A stretch of 64,000 bases of DNA from Rhodococcus oxybenzonivorans (GCF_003130705.1 NZ_CP021355.1:496001-560000); one strand, 5' to 3'; shown: positions 30,141 through 38,915, counted from the first letter of the stretch. Program-made: numbers and translations. Notes: generated by a model from the sequence alone, not told the origin.

Positions 30141-30653
30141 CAGCTCGCGCCCGCCTTCGTCCAGCATGTTCGCTAGCATCGCGTAGCTGCGGTCCTTGTA
30201 TTCCGACAACGTGACTCGAATAAATATCAAATCCCCGAGGCGAGAATCCGCTTCGGAATCGTGACCGCTGTAAGCCATGCGTCGGCCGTATTCGGCATAA
30301 CTAACGCCGTGCTCAATGGCAATATGGTCGATCGTTGCGCCTAGCCTCTCTCGGGGTGCGAGGTCGGGCGCAATCGCATACAGCCCGACGTAAACGGACC
30401 CGATTGTTGTAGCGACGAGCCCTGCGAATGTAGGCAGCGCGAGAGCGACGCGAGCAACTCGCCCTGGTAGCTTCCAGATCGCTGTCGAACGTTGCGCTAG
30501 CGACGCCGACGGGGCTGGTGGCCGCAACCGTAGTCGCCGACAGTCTGAAGTCGGACGTCTTTGACTTCGAACGTTGTTGGACGTCGCCTTGGACGCTGGC
30601 ATGCTCGCAATATTCTCATTGACGTACCCGATGTTGGGGAAAAGACTGCACAA
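30141..30653 (-). pseudogene. Orphan reading frame fused to the IS256 relic, function unknown
   Basis: The minus strand gives a frame with one hydrophobic segment (VALALPTFAGLVATTIGSVY) and a hydrophilic SYAEYGRRMAYSGHDSEADS region. It reads directly into IS256 sequence (ELKHRGVADVCIVVCDG). It is probably part of a chromosomal membrane-protein gene truncated by the IS. I do not recognise it. Confidence 0.35.
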
Positions 30654-31081
30654 ACATCAGACTTCGGATTTGGTCGCCAGTTGGCCGATGTTTCTAATGG
30701 CGAACGATGACCCGCACGTCCCGAAAGCCGACCCATGACCCGAACGAACTGAGCTGCACGGTCCCAATAGCCCCCCGGTCCGGTGAGAGCCCCGATTCGG
30801 GGCGACGAACGGGACGCGGTTGATCGGATCTGGATAGTTATGCGCTGTTTCGGGTTGTCTCTCATTCGGCCGTTACTGGGACGGTCAGAGCTGAGACACC
30901 GGCCGGAATTGGGTGTCGGCCGGGCGGCATCGTCCTGGAAGAGCCCGACGGCTGCTCGGCAGACGTTCTGGTGCCGAATCGGCTGTTGGCGTTATCAAAC
31001 TGTGATGTGTCTCAGAAACCCGTCTCACCCTCTTAAGTGCCCACTGGAACGTGTCGGACGTTTCTGGGACAGTCATCGCCT
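30654..31081. other. Intergenic, no gene recognised
   Basis: This 0.43 kb between the IS256 relic and the resolvase relic holds only short frames without domains. Confidence 0.4.
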
Positions 31082-31632
31082 GTGAGCGCCATATTCGGGT
31101 ATCTGAGGGTAAGTGGCACCGATCAGGTGCTGGATTTGCAGAGGGGTGCTCTGGCGGCCGCCGGGTGTTCGAGAGTCTGGGAGGAAGTGGCGAGCGGTGC
31201 CAAGAAGGACCGCCCCGAACTGCTGGCCCTACTCGGGCATCTTCGCGTCGGCGACACCCTCGTAGTGTGGCGCCTGGACAGGCTCGGGCGATCGTTGAGC
31301 CATCTGATCGAGACGGTCGAAGGCCTCCAGGAACGCGGGGTGGCATTCAAATCGCTCACGGAGACGATCGACACTTCGTCTCCCGGTGGGATGCTTATCT
31401 TTCAATCTTCGGTGCGCTAGCACAATTCGAAAGAGCGTTGATTCAGGAGCGGACGGTCGCCGGAGCACGGGCCAGGGGGAGGGTCGGTGGGCAGCCCAAG
31501 GCAATCGACGCAGCGAAGGCGCGTCATATTCGACAGATGATCGAGGCCGGGACCCCGAAGAGCGAAATCGCCTCAGTTCTGGGGATCGGCCGCGCGACGC
31601 TGTACCGGCATCTCTCGGCCACGTCGCTATGA
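31082..31632 (+). pseudogene. Serine resolvase (Tn3-type), frameshifted
   Basis: The GTG start gives SAIFGYLRVSGTDQVLDLQR, EEVASGAKKDRPELL, DTLVVWRLDRLGRSLSHLI and TSSPGGMLIFQ. A one-base deletion at about 31406 then ends the frame at 31420. In the next frame it continues IFGALAQFERALIQERTVAG, the hinge and a C-terminal HTH (EIASVLGIGRATLYRHL) to 31632. All serine-recombinase parts are present; repairing one base would restore it. A second copy of its N-terminal region lies at 35306-35616. Confidence 0.88.
31095..31405 (+). repeat. 311-bp direct repeat (resolvase 5' part), copy at 35306-35616
   Basis: Nearly identical sequence (a few substitutions, for example GGGGTGCT against GGGACGCT) recurs 4.21 kb downstream in the same orientation. 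The repeats bracket the CRISPR array, the RiPP-like cassette and the exporter. Confidence 0.9.
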
Positions 31633-31719
31633 GGCGCTCCCCATAGCGACAGATGTTTGCGCATAGCACTTCTGACCACTGGGGATATCAGAAGCCCTGA
31701 CGGGGGAGCGTCAGTCGTT

Positions 31720-31935
31720 GGGATTACCCCCGCGCTCGCGGGGAGCACTCCTGCACGATGACGTCACCGTGCTTGTACTCGGGATCACCCCCGCGTTCGC
31801 GGGGAGCACGGTTCGATATCTTTCCCGACCTTGAGAGTGCCGGGATCACACACCCCCGCGTTCGGCGGGAGCACTTGATGTCGCCGGCGTCGGCGTAGCT
31901 GTTCATGGGATCACCCCCGCGTTCGCGGGGAGCAC
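31720..31935 (+). CRISPR. Four-repeat type I-E-like CRISPR array, no cas genes
   Basis: Repeats lie at 31720-31748, 31781-31809, 31842-31874 and 31907-31935. The consensus begins GGGATCACCCCCGCG and ends TTCGCGGGGAGCAC, the reverse complement of the actinobacterial I-E repeat (GTGCTCCCCGCG...GGGGTGATCCC). Repeats 2 and 4 are identical 29-mers, repeat 1 has two changes, and repeat 3 is degenerate with a four-base insertion (ACAC) and a scrambled CGGCGGG. All three spacers (31749-31780, 31810-31841, 31875-31906) are exactly 32 nt. No cas gene is in the window, so any function needs Cas proteins supplied from elsewhere. Confidence 0.92.
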
Positions 31936-31962
31936 AACTCGGCCTCGACACGGATGGCGACC

Positions 31963-31984
31963 GGGGTGAAGACGTCTGCACCCC
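31963..31984 (+). other. Small hairpin between CRISPR array and RiPP-like precursor
   Basis: GGGGTG and CACCCC form a 6-bp stem; the loop holds AGACGTCT, itself palindromic. It could end CRISPR transcription or act in the precursor leader. The evidence is weak. Confidence 0.3.
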
Positions 31985-32069
31985 AGGGTATCTATCTCGA
32001 CCGACCGCAGTTCCCGATGATTTATCTACCGCCGCAGAACGCGACGGAAACCAGACAAGAGGACACAGC

Positions 32070-32219
32070 ATGAACACACTCGCCACGAACACCATCGAAC
32101 CGACCGACGTTATCGACCTCGAAGCCGCGCTGGAACTGGACGCGCTCGAGGAACTCCTCGCGACTCCCGCACTCAGCCCGGACCGGCGCGGCTACATCTC
32201 CGCGTACCGGTACTACTGA
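32070..32219 (+). CDS. RiPP-like precursor peptide with C-terminal AYRYY
   Basis: A 49-residue peptide follows an AAGAGGA site. Residues 1-38 look like a leader: acidic and helical, rich in Leu/Glu (DLEAALELDALEELLATPAL). The last residues, RGYISAYRYY, look like a core rich in tyrosine. It is followed after an attenuator-like hairpin by a cytochrome P450 and an MFS exporter. Short precursors ending in aromatic motifs next to a single P450 are known from biarylitides (MRYYH core), cittilins (YIYY core) and the tryptorubin atropopeptides, where the P450 cross-links aromatic side chains. By analogy the YRYY tail may become a Tyr-Tyr cross-linked cyclic peptide. The product is inferred, not shown. 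Confidence 0.75.
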   Translation: MNTLATNTIEPTDVIDLEAALELDALEELLATPALSPDRRGYISAYRYY

Positions 32220-32228
32220 TCAATACCT

Positions 32229-32265
32229 GGTTCCGGGGGCGAGGCGTCTGCCTCGCCCCCGAACC
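32229..32265 (+). terminator. Attenuator hairpin between precursor and P450
   Basis: GGTTCCGGGGGCGAGGC pairs with GCCTCGCCCCCGAACC (one bulged base) around a GTCT loop. No long U-tract follows, and the P450 start lies immediately downstream. It probably gives partial termination or RNA protection, raising precursor over enzyme expression. It abuts the ATG at 32266, which argues for the later start at 32281. Confidence 0.7.
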
Positions 32266-32280
32266 ATGAAGGCGGTAAGT

Positions 32281-33426
32281 ATGAACCTCGGGCATACCCG
32301 ATCCGTCCAGCAGCTATCGGACAGCAGGTATCTCGTTGCAGGGTATGCGGAGGCATTGGAGGTGCTTGCCGACCGGCGGCTGGCCAACGACCCGTCCAAT
32401 GCTGCGGCTCAGCACTCCGACATCACATCCCAGGTCGCTGCGCTTCAGCGCCGCGGCACAAGCATGCAGATGTGCGATGCGGCGCGGCACGCTCAGCTTC
32501 GGCGGGCCGTGGCGCCCGCCCTGACGCCAAGCCGTTACGATGCGCACCTGGCTCGAATGGAACAGCGGGCACGTCACTCGCTCGACGCCCTCCGTGCCCG
32601 CGGTGAAGGCGACCTGGTTACCGAATTCTTGTTGCCGCTGGTGTTCTCAGTAATCTGCGACCTGCTCGGAGTGCCGGCGGCGGACCGCAACCGCGTACTA
32701 GCCTGGTCGGAGGACTCCACCATGGAGGATCCCAATATCAGCGCGACCGGCGGCAACGCCCTCGACGAGTACATTGCGTCGCTGCTGGCCGCCAAGGCCG
32801 AGTGCCCGTCCAATGACTTGTGCAGCGAGCTCGCCGCCGCCCGACAAGCCGGCCGGCTCTCGGACTCCGAAGCGGTGGGCACCGCCTCCTTGATGGTGGT
32901 CGCGGGGTACGAAACGACCGTCAGCTTCCTCAGCACCAGCGCCCTCACCCTGCTGATGGCTCCGCGGCTGCGACAGTTGCTGGTGCAGCGACCGGAGTTG
33001 CTGCCAATGACAGTCGAAGAGCTGTTCCGCTACATCACACCCACCCGAGCGACATGGACACGATTCGCCACCGAGAACGTTCCGATCGGTGACACCGTCA
33101 TACCAGCCGGAAGCACGGTGACGATCGATCTTGCTGCAGCCAACCGCGATCCACTGCACTTCACCAAACCCGACCGCATGGACCCCTCCCGAGGCGACAA
33201 AAAGCATCTGGCGTTCGGCCACGGTCCCCACTACTGCCCCGGAGCAACCCTGGCTCGTCGGCAGTCACAGATCGTATTCAAGGCCCTACTCCCGCGCTTG
33301 GCTGACCTACGGCTCGCCGCCCCGGTCGACGAACTGCGCTGGCACCAGAACCGATTCAGCAGGCGACCACAATCGTTGCTGGTCACCGTAGTCGACTCCC
33401 ACCCCGAGGATATGGACACTGAATGA
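32281..33426 (+). CDS. Cytochrome P450, candidate peptide cross-linking enzyme
   Basis: This 381-residue P450 has an I-helix oxygen-activation motif (VVAGYETT), an ExxR-type segment (VEELFRY) and the haem loop FGHGPHYCPG with cysteine at about residue 319. The chain is short at the N terminus, as in bacterial soluble CYPs. The start at 32281 is chosen because GAAGGCGG lies six bases upstream, while the earlier ATG at 32266 has no site and lies against a hairpin. It needs a ferredoxin and reductase, not encoded nearby. Its position between a Tyr-rich precursor and an exporter with ATGA coupling makes oxidative cross-linking of the precursor the best guess. A small-molecule hydroxylase is the alternative. 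Confidence 0.9.
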   Translation: MNLGHTRSVQQLSDSRYLVAGYAEALEVLADRRLANDPSNAAAQHSDITSQVAALQRRGTSMQMCDAARHAQLRRAVAPALTPSRYDAHLARMEQRARHSLDALRARGEGDLVTEFLLPLVFSVICDLLGVPAADRNRVLAWSEDSTMEDPNISATGGNALDEYIASLLAAKAECPSNDLCSELAAARQAGRLSDSEAVGTASLMVVAGYETTVSFLSTSALTLLMAPRLRQLLVQRPELLPMTVEELFRYITPTRATWTRFATENVPIGDTVIPAGSTVTIDLAAANRDPLHFTKPDRMDPSRGDKKHLAFGHGPHYCPGATLARRQSQIVFKALLPRLADLRLAAPVDELRWHQNRFSRRPQSLLVTVVDSHPEDMDTE

Positions 33427-34742
33427 ACGCGAACATTAGGACGCTCACCCGTCGCTACATTGTGCTCAATGTGCTCAGCTGGCTGCCGACCGGGCTGTGC
33501 GCCCCGGTACTTGTCCTGTTGCTCGCCGCGCGCGGGATCGACGTGGCCACCATGGGCACCCTCCTCGCCGCATACGGGCTGACTGCTGCGTGCCTCGAGC
33601 TGCCGACGGGCGGAATCGCCGACGTCCTCGGCCGCCGTCCGGTGCTCATCGCCGCCACGGCGCTATTTCTGCTTTCCACGCTCCTCGTCGGGCTCGGCAC
33701 GAGCATCCTCGTCATCACCGCTGGAATCCTCCTCGAGGCCGTCGGCCGTGCACTGGACTCGGGCCCGCTGCAGGCCTGGTACGTCGACGCCGTCCACGCC
33801 GCGGACAGAGATGCCGACCTCACCCCGGCGTTCGCAAGAGGTCGAACGGCCGGATCGTTCGCGTTGGCCGTCGGAGCGGTCGCGGGCGGGGCTCTGGCGG
33901 GCGGTGCCCTTGCCGGATGGGTGCCATTGCCTGCTGCCGGCGACACACCGGTCCTCGGACTATCGCTGCCCTACCTGCTGGCAGCGGGCATTGTCGTGGT
34001 CCGCGCCCTCACCCAGCTAGCGTGGGTTTCCGAGGTGAAACGTCGACCGCGAGCGGTCGTTCGCGACGTACTCGCCGATATACCGCGGACAGTGCGCGAC
34101 GGGGTCCTGATCTGCACCCGAACCAGCACGCTCCGCCGGATCACCATCCTGTGCGGTGTGATCGGTGTCGCGCTCGCAACGATCGAGTTCCTCGCTCCGC
34201 TGCGAATAGCCGAACTCCTCGGCGCGGACAGTAAGGCCGTCATTGCCTACGCCGTCTTCACGGCGCTGGGCGGCTTTGCGATGGCAGCCGGGTCGTCCAT
34301 GTCCCCAGCGCTTTCGCGGCTGCTCGGGACCGGCCGTCGAATGGTGGTCGTGGCGCTCATCGTGACCGCCGTCGCCGTCGCCGCTCTCGGCGCCCCACTG
34401 TTCCTCATAGCCGCCGCCGGCTACGTCCTCGTCTACCTCGCGCTCGGCGCACCCGAACCACTGTTGGACACACTCACTCACCGCGCGGTCACATCCGGTG
34501 AACGCGCCACGGTCCTTTCCATCCAGTCGCTTGCCTTGCGGCTCTGCGGCAGCGCCGGTGCAATGGCCGCCGGACTAATCGTTGCGCATACCTCCATCGC
34601 CTACGCCTGGGCACTCGTCGTAGGCGTACTTGGAATCGGCGCAATCGTTGCGGCCGGGCTTTCGACCCACGATCAATCAGCCGCCGAATCATCCAGCACA
34701 TCAGCAGAACCCGACGAGGCCGTTCCCCTGGAACTAGTGTGA
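33423..34742 (+). CDS. MFS transporter, candidate exporter of the RiPP product
   Basis: This 439-residue major facilitator has about twelve transmembrane helices, an MFS motif in loop 2-3 (GIADVLGRRPVLIAATAL) and an acidic, Ser-rich C-terminal tail. It overlaps the P450 stop by four bases (ATGA), so it belongs to the same transcript. It resembles drug-efflux and small-molecule MFS pumps, not the AAHS importer at 6.5 kb. Export of or self-resistance to the cassette product is the likely role, by context. Confidence 0.85.
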   Translation: MNANIRTLTRRYIVLNVLSWLPTGLCAPVLVLLLAARGIDVATMGTLLAAYGLTAACLELPTGGIADVLGRRPVLIAATALFLLSTLLVGLGTSILVITAGILLEAVGRALDSGPLQAWYVDAVHAADRDADLTPAFARGRTAGSFALAVGAVAGGALAGGALAGWVPLPAAGDTPVLGLSLPYLLAAGIVVVRALTQLAWVSEVKRRPRAVVRDVLADIPRTVRDGVLICTRTSTLRRITILCGVIGVALATIEFLAPLRIAELLGADSKAVIAYAVFTALGGFAMAAGSSMSPALSRLLGTGRRMVVVALIVTAVAVAALGAPLFLIAAAGYVLVYLALGAPEPLLDTLTHRAVTSGERATVLSIQSLALRLCGSAGAMAAGLIVAHTSIAYAWALVVGVLGIGAIVAAGLSTHDQSAAESSSTSAEPDEAVPLELV

Positions 34743-35067
34743 CCAAGGATTCCCTCAGGGCACTGTCCGGCCGCCCAGTCGGATCGCCGATTTGTGCCGC
34801 GGTCAGGTGGTGGTGTAGCCGAGCTGACGGGCCGCACCGTCGATCGGCCGGACAAGCCGGGATGCGACAAAGGCAGCGACAACGCTGGCAGCGCTGGGAA
34901 CGCGTCGGTGGCGCGTTCGACCACGCCAACACACGCACTGCCGGCGAAACGTCCGCGGTAGATGATCCCATCGAGCTTCTCGTGCCCCGGTGAATGGTGC
35001 GGGCCCAGTGCTGGGTTCGGCCGCGCGGCGGAGTCGAGGGTGACGGTCGACACCCGACGGACAGAAG
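34743..35067. other. Intergenic, no gene recognised
   Basis: There are no supported genes. The base composition is coding-like but all frames are short or lack domains; it probably belongs to decayed recombinase-associated DNA. Confidence 0.35.
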
Positions 35068-35169
35068 AAGGCAATCGCCCGCAAGATGAAAGGCGCCGGC
35101 GTCTCCATGACCGCGATCGCACAAACCCTCGGGGTCGCCAGATCGACGCTATACCGCACCCTCGACTAG
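35068..35169 (+). pseudogene. Serine recombinase C-terminal HTH fragment
   Basis: KAIARKMKGAGVSMTAIAQT and LGVARSTLYRTLD, then TAG. This is the resolvase/invertase C-terminal helix-turn-helix. It differs from the HTH at 31.6 kb, so it comes from another recombinase. Confidence 0.7.
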
Positions 35170-35305
35170 TTGCTCCCGCGGTGTCACTGTCGCTTCAGAT
35201 CGACGCCCACCGCGTGCACCGCACTTCTACCTGCAAGATTTCAGAAGACAGCTGCACAGGCGGGGAATCACCAGGATTCCGCGAACACAACTCTTGAAAC
35301 TGACA

Positions 35306-35616
35306 TCGGGTATCTGAGGGTAAGTGGCACCGATCAGGTGCTGGATTTGCAGAGGGACGCTCTGGCGGCCGCCGGGTGTTCGAGAGTCTGGGAGGAAGTG
35401 GCGAGCGGTGCCAAGAAGGACCGCCCCGAACTGCTGGACCTACTTGGGCATCTTCGCGCCGGCGACACCCTCGTAGTGTGGCGCCTGGACAGGCTCGGGC
35501 GATCGTTGAGCCATCTGATCGAGACGGTCGAAGGCCTCCAGGAACGCGGGGTGGCATTCAAATCGCTCACGGAGACGATCGACACTTCGTCTCCCGGTGG
35601 GATGCTTATCTTTCAA
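35306..35616 (+). pseudogene. Serine resolvase catalytic-domain fragment (repeat copy 2)
   Basis: GYLRVSGTDQVLDLQRDALA through TSSPGGMLIFQ. The sequence ends at exactly the same point where the first copy has its frameshift, after which unrelated sequence (IAVAKVSLSRKALL) continues. The start codon is lost. It is a direct repeat of 31095-31405. Confidence 0.88.
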
Positions 35617-36189
35617 ATCGCTGTCGCAAAAGTATCGCTCTCGCGGAAAGCATTGCTATCCCGGCTGGCACGCCCGTGCACTGCTCGGCATGGGAGCGGT
35701 GCGGATCGGGTGGCAGGCGAGGTGGATACGACGGTTGGGGGACGGTTATCCCGAACTCACCGGTTGAATTCCGCTGCCGAATTTGGCCACCGTATGCACC
35801 TCACTCCACCGGTGCGTCTTCGACAGGTTGCGCGTGGCCTTCTGGAACGCACACCGCAGCTGAGTGTCCGAGCTCGCCAGGCGCTAAGAGTAAGGTGCCC
35901 CGTACCCGCGAGATTCGAGAGCCCGCAGCAAGGTCGCTCTCGTTGCATGCGCGACCGTCGCCGGCGTGGCGTCGCGCTGACCGCCCCCCGCGATCGCGCA
36001 CGCAGACCCCAGGGTGTGACCCAGGTCGAGAAGGACGCGATGAGCCAGGTCCTGCACTCCTGATGAGCAACAACCCGACCTACATGGGTTCGACCCGCGA
36101 CGGCCGCGGTGGCCATGCTGAAGTTTCGGGCGCAAAGCCGCGATCTTGTCGAGCCGCCGGAATCATCTTAAGGCCAGCGGGATTGACGG
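35617..36189. other. Intergenic, no gene recognised
   Basis: Several overlapping frames exist on both strands but none shows a family I can support. The minus-strand frames look like broken transposase-type sequence, without a diagnostic motif. Confidence 0.35.
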
Positions 36190-36848
36190 TCAGATTCGCG
36201 CTTCGCGTTTGTGGTCGTCGGGCGGGGTGACGGACAGCCGATCCGGTGCGCTGGCCGAGGTGCGCGGGCCCCGCGGGCGCGGGCTGGGGGAGACCCCGAG
36301 AACGGCGAGGTGACCACGCTCGTCGTCCGAAAGGGCGTCGGCCCGCCACTTCTTGACGGCCCGGTAGAGCCACTGACCAACCTGTTCCCCGTCGTGGGTG
36401 ACGTAGTTCGCGGGAACCAGTGCGTTCCCGTGCTCTTCGCGGTAAGCGGCGATTTCGGTGAGCATCCGTCGCCGCTTGCTGTCGACCCGGGACACGGCGG
36501 GGCAGTGGGTGTCGTCCTCGCTCCGCACGACCCCGATCGCATCGAGTTCCGCATACGGTGCGGTGGCAGGGTGCCGAGCATGTGGGCCACCCGTTGGCGG
36601 TCCTGCCAACGGCCGAGGTTAAAACTCCCTTCAGTGACGTAGTCGACCGGAATCGCGGTCGGGATTGTCGCGGCGGAAGAATGCATAGAGCTGCGCCGGG
36701 GAGGCTGCGGGCCGGGTCGGGGCATCGCAATCGCATCCTTCCGGAAGCCTTCACACGTTGGCGGAACTTCATTTTGTTCAAGTATGTCCACCAGTTGCGG
36801 CAAGAACGTTCGCCCATGTTTGCATGCAACATAGTTCCGACAGGGCAT
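36190..36848 (-). pseudogene. Helicase-associated-domain protein, frameshifted
   Basis: The minus strand reads IPVDYVTEGSFNLGRWQDRQ and RVAHMLGTL, a shift, then LTEIAAYREEHGNALVPANY and GEQVGQWLYRAVKKWRADAL. Two repeats of the helicase-associated (HA) domain are visible, with the conserved LGxWxxxQR-like motif. A frameshift separates them. HA repeats occur at the ends of actinobacterial SNF2/DEAD helicases; no helicase core is present. Confidence 0.65.
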
Positions 36849-37056
36849 CGTAATGGAGGACTTGAAGGATGAGTGTGTTTATCGGGTAGTTGTTGTCCAC
36901 CGTGCCGGAGCGACGGGAAGATCGAATAACGTTGCACCGATAGGGCTGTCTGCGCCTGGGGTTGAGGCGACCCGAAACATTTCGCCTACGTGGCTCTGCT
37001 CGCGGTGATGCTAGCTATCCCATTGCCCGAGGTGCCGGGAAGCGTCCGGAAGTGGC

Positions 37057-37641
37057 TCAGGCGCTGATTCCTGCGGTGAGGATGGCGGCGAGTTCGCGGT
37101 AGGCGTGGGCGTCGTCGAGGCCGGTGCTGTCGCGGACCCCGCGTTGCTGAATGCGCACCATCATGGTGGTCACGAGATCGGCGGCGAACGCGGCATGGAC
37201 GTCACGGAAGTCTCCGCCCGCCACACCGTCGTCGATCGAAGCCTTGACGCGCCCGGCCGCGATCTGTGTGTTCTGCTGGTAGACCTCGCGGGCCGGCGGG
37301 AAGGCGTCGAGGTCGGCCATGAACTGGTCGGACGCGGCCGTAAGTGCGGTACCGACTGCGGACAGGTAGGCGCGGATCCGCTCTCGGGCCCCGTTGATTT
37401 CTGCGATGTGCGACTCGACGTCCTCGGTGGCGCGGCGGAAGAAGTGCACCGTGGCCTCCCGGACGAGCTGCTCCTTGCTGTCGGCGAGGGTGTAGAGGGT
37501 GGATTTGGAGCACCGCAGCCGCGCGGCGATCTCGTCGAGAGTCAGATGGGCGAACCCTTCGGCCAGGAAGAGGTCGACCAGCGCGTCGAAGAGCTGGGTG
37601 CGCCGTCGCGTCGCGAATCCCGGTCGGGTGATCTGCTCCAT
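37057..37641 (-). CDS. TetR-family regulator of the adjacent beta-oxidation operon
   Basis: This 194-residue protein has an N-terminal HTH (LTLDEIAARLRCSKSTLYTL, residues about 33-55) and a helical ligand-binding domain. It is transcribed away from the acyl-CoA dehydrogenase operon, with about 100 bases between starts carrying four AGTACT boxes. By analogy with FadR/KstR-like TetR proteins it probably represses the operon and is released by an acyl-CoA. The ligand is not deducible. Confidence 0.88.
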   Translation of the reverse strand: MEQITRPGFATRRRTQLFDALVDLFLAEGFAHLTLDEIAARLRCSKSTLYTLADSKEQLVREATVHFFRRATEDVESHIAEINGARERIRAYLSAVGTALTAASDQFMADLDAFPPAREVYQQNTQIAAGRVKASIDDGVAGGDFRDVHAAFAADLVTTMMVRIQQRGVRDSTGLDDAHAYRELAAILTAGISA

Positions 37642-37650
37642 ACACCGGAT

Positions 37651-37713
37651 AGTACTGGCGCATTCCTTGCAGTACTACTTTCGCATCAGTACTGTGGGCC
37701 GTAGCTCAGTACT
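37651..37713. promoter_or_regulatory. Tandem AGTACT boxes, likely TetR operator
   Basis: The palindrome AGTACT occurs at 37651, 37671, 37688 and 37708, with spacings of 20, 17 and 20 bases, in the divergent intergenic region. The last two share a longer TCAGTACTGT core. Phasing near two helical turns suggests cooperative dimer binding. Confidence 0.6.
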
Positions 37714-37742
37714 GTTCTGTCGTCTTCTCGAGGAGAAATTTC

Positions 37743-38885
37743 GTGGCCGTCGATCGTTTGCTGCCCACCGACGAAGCTCGTGACCTGATTCAGCTCACGC
37801 GCGATGTCGCCGACAAGGTCCTGGCGCCGATCGTCGACGAGCACGAAAAGTCCGAAACGTATCCCGAGGGGGTCTTCGCCACTCTCGGTGAGGCCGGACT
37901 GCTGAGCCTGCCGTATCCGGAGGAGTGGGGCGGCGGCGGACAGCCCTACGAGGTGTACCTGCAGGTTCTCGAGGAAATCGCCGCCCGGTGGGCGGCGGTC
38001 GCGGTGGCGGTCAGCGTCCACAGCCTCGCCTGCCATCCCCTGATGGCCTTCGGCACGGACGAGCAGAAGCAGCAGTGGCTTCCGGACATGCTGGGCGGCA
38101 ACACCATCGGCGCGTACAGCCTGTCGGAGCCGCAAGCCGGATCGGATGCCGCCGCGCTGGCATGCAAGGCTGCCGCGACTGATGGCGGATATGTGGTGAA
38201 CGGTGCGAAGGCGTGGATCACCCACGGCGGAATTGCCGATTTCTACAATCTCTTCGCCCGTACCGGCGAGGGGTCGAAGGGCATTTCCTGCTTCCTGGTG
38301 CCGAAGGGCACCGAGGGCCTCTCGTTCGGCAAGCCCGAGGAGAAGATGGGCCTGCACGCGGTACCCACGACGTCGGCGCACTACGACGACGCCTTCGTCC
38401 CGGTCGAACGGCGGATCGGCGCGGAGGGGCAGGGTCTGCAGATCGCTTTCAGTGCACTCGATTCCGGGCGCCTCGGTATCGCCGCCGTCGCCGTCGGTCT
38501 CGCCCAGGCCGCGCTCGACGAAGCCGTGAGCTATGCCAAGGAACGGTCGGCATTCGGCAAGAAGATCATCGACCACCAGGGGCTCGGATTCCTGCTCGCC
38601 GACATGGCCGCCGCAGTCGACTCGGCGCGCGCCACCTACATCGACGCAGCGCGCCGCCGTGATGCCGGACTGCCGTACTCCCGCAATGCTTCGGTGGCCA
38701 AACTCGTCGCCACTGACGCGGCCATGAAGGTCACCACCGACGCCGTCCAGGTGCTCGGCGGCTACGGCTACACCCGCGACTTCCGCGTCGAGCGGTACAT
38801 GCGGGAAGCGAAGATCACCCAGATCTTCGAGGGCACCAACCAGATCCAACGATTGGTTATCAGCCGCACCCTCGCCGGCAACTGA
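37743..38885 (+). CDS. Acyl-CoA dehydrogenase
   Basis: This 380-residue protein has GAYSLSEPQAGSDAAALACK (flavin loop), VNGAKAWITHGG, ERSAFGKKIIDHQGLGFLLA, VQVLGGYGYTRDFRVERYMR and IFEGTNQIQRLVISR, where the glutamate of EGTN is the usual catalytic base of short/medium-chain enzymes. The start is GTG behind AGGAGAA. It heads an operon with a thiolase and an SDR, so it performs the first oxidation of an acyl-CoA cycle. FAD is the cofactor and ETF the acceptor. No enoyl-CoA hydratase is encoded in this operon. Confidence 0.93.
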   Translation: MAVDRLLPTDEARDLIQLTRDVADKVLAPIVDEHEKSETYPEGVFATLGEAGLLSLPYPEEWGGGGQPYEVYLQVLEEIAARWAAVAVAVSVHSLACHPLMAFGTDEQKQQWLPDMLGGNTIGAYSLSEPQAGSDAAALACKAAATDGGYVVNGAKAWITHGGIADFYNLFARTGEGSKGISCFLVPKGTEGLSFGKPEEKMGLHAVPTTSAHYDDAFVPVERRIGAEGQGLQIAFSALDSGRLGIAAVAVGLAQAALDEAVSYAKERSAFGKKIIDHQGLGFLLADMAAAVDSARATYIDAARRRDAGLPYSRNASVAKLVATDAAMKVTTDAVQVLGGYGYTRDFRVERYMREAKITQIFEGTNQIQRLVISRTLAGN

Positions 38886-38915
38886 CGAACCCCCCACCTC
38901 AGAAAGGTCTTCCGC

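Noticed and set aside
29628..30653. A 341-codon minus-strand open frame
   Set aside because: It joins an unrelated segment to out-of-frame IS256 sequence; the real IS256 reading is in another frame from 30140 down.
31037..31632. Programmed frameshifting in the resolvase
   Set aside because: The shift site has no slippery heptamer or downstream structure that I can see; a one-base deletion is simpler, and the second copy is truncated at the same point.
31724..32095. Minus-strand frame through the CRISPR array
   Set aside because: Repetitive PREREGGDP residues are just translated CRISPR repeats.
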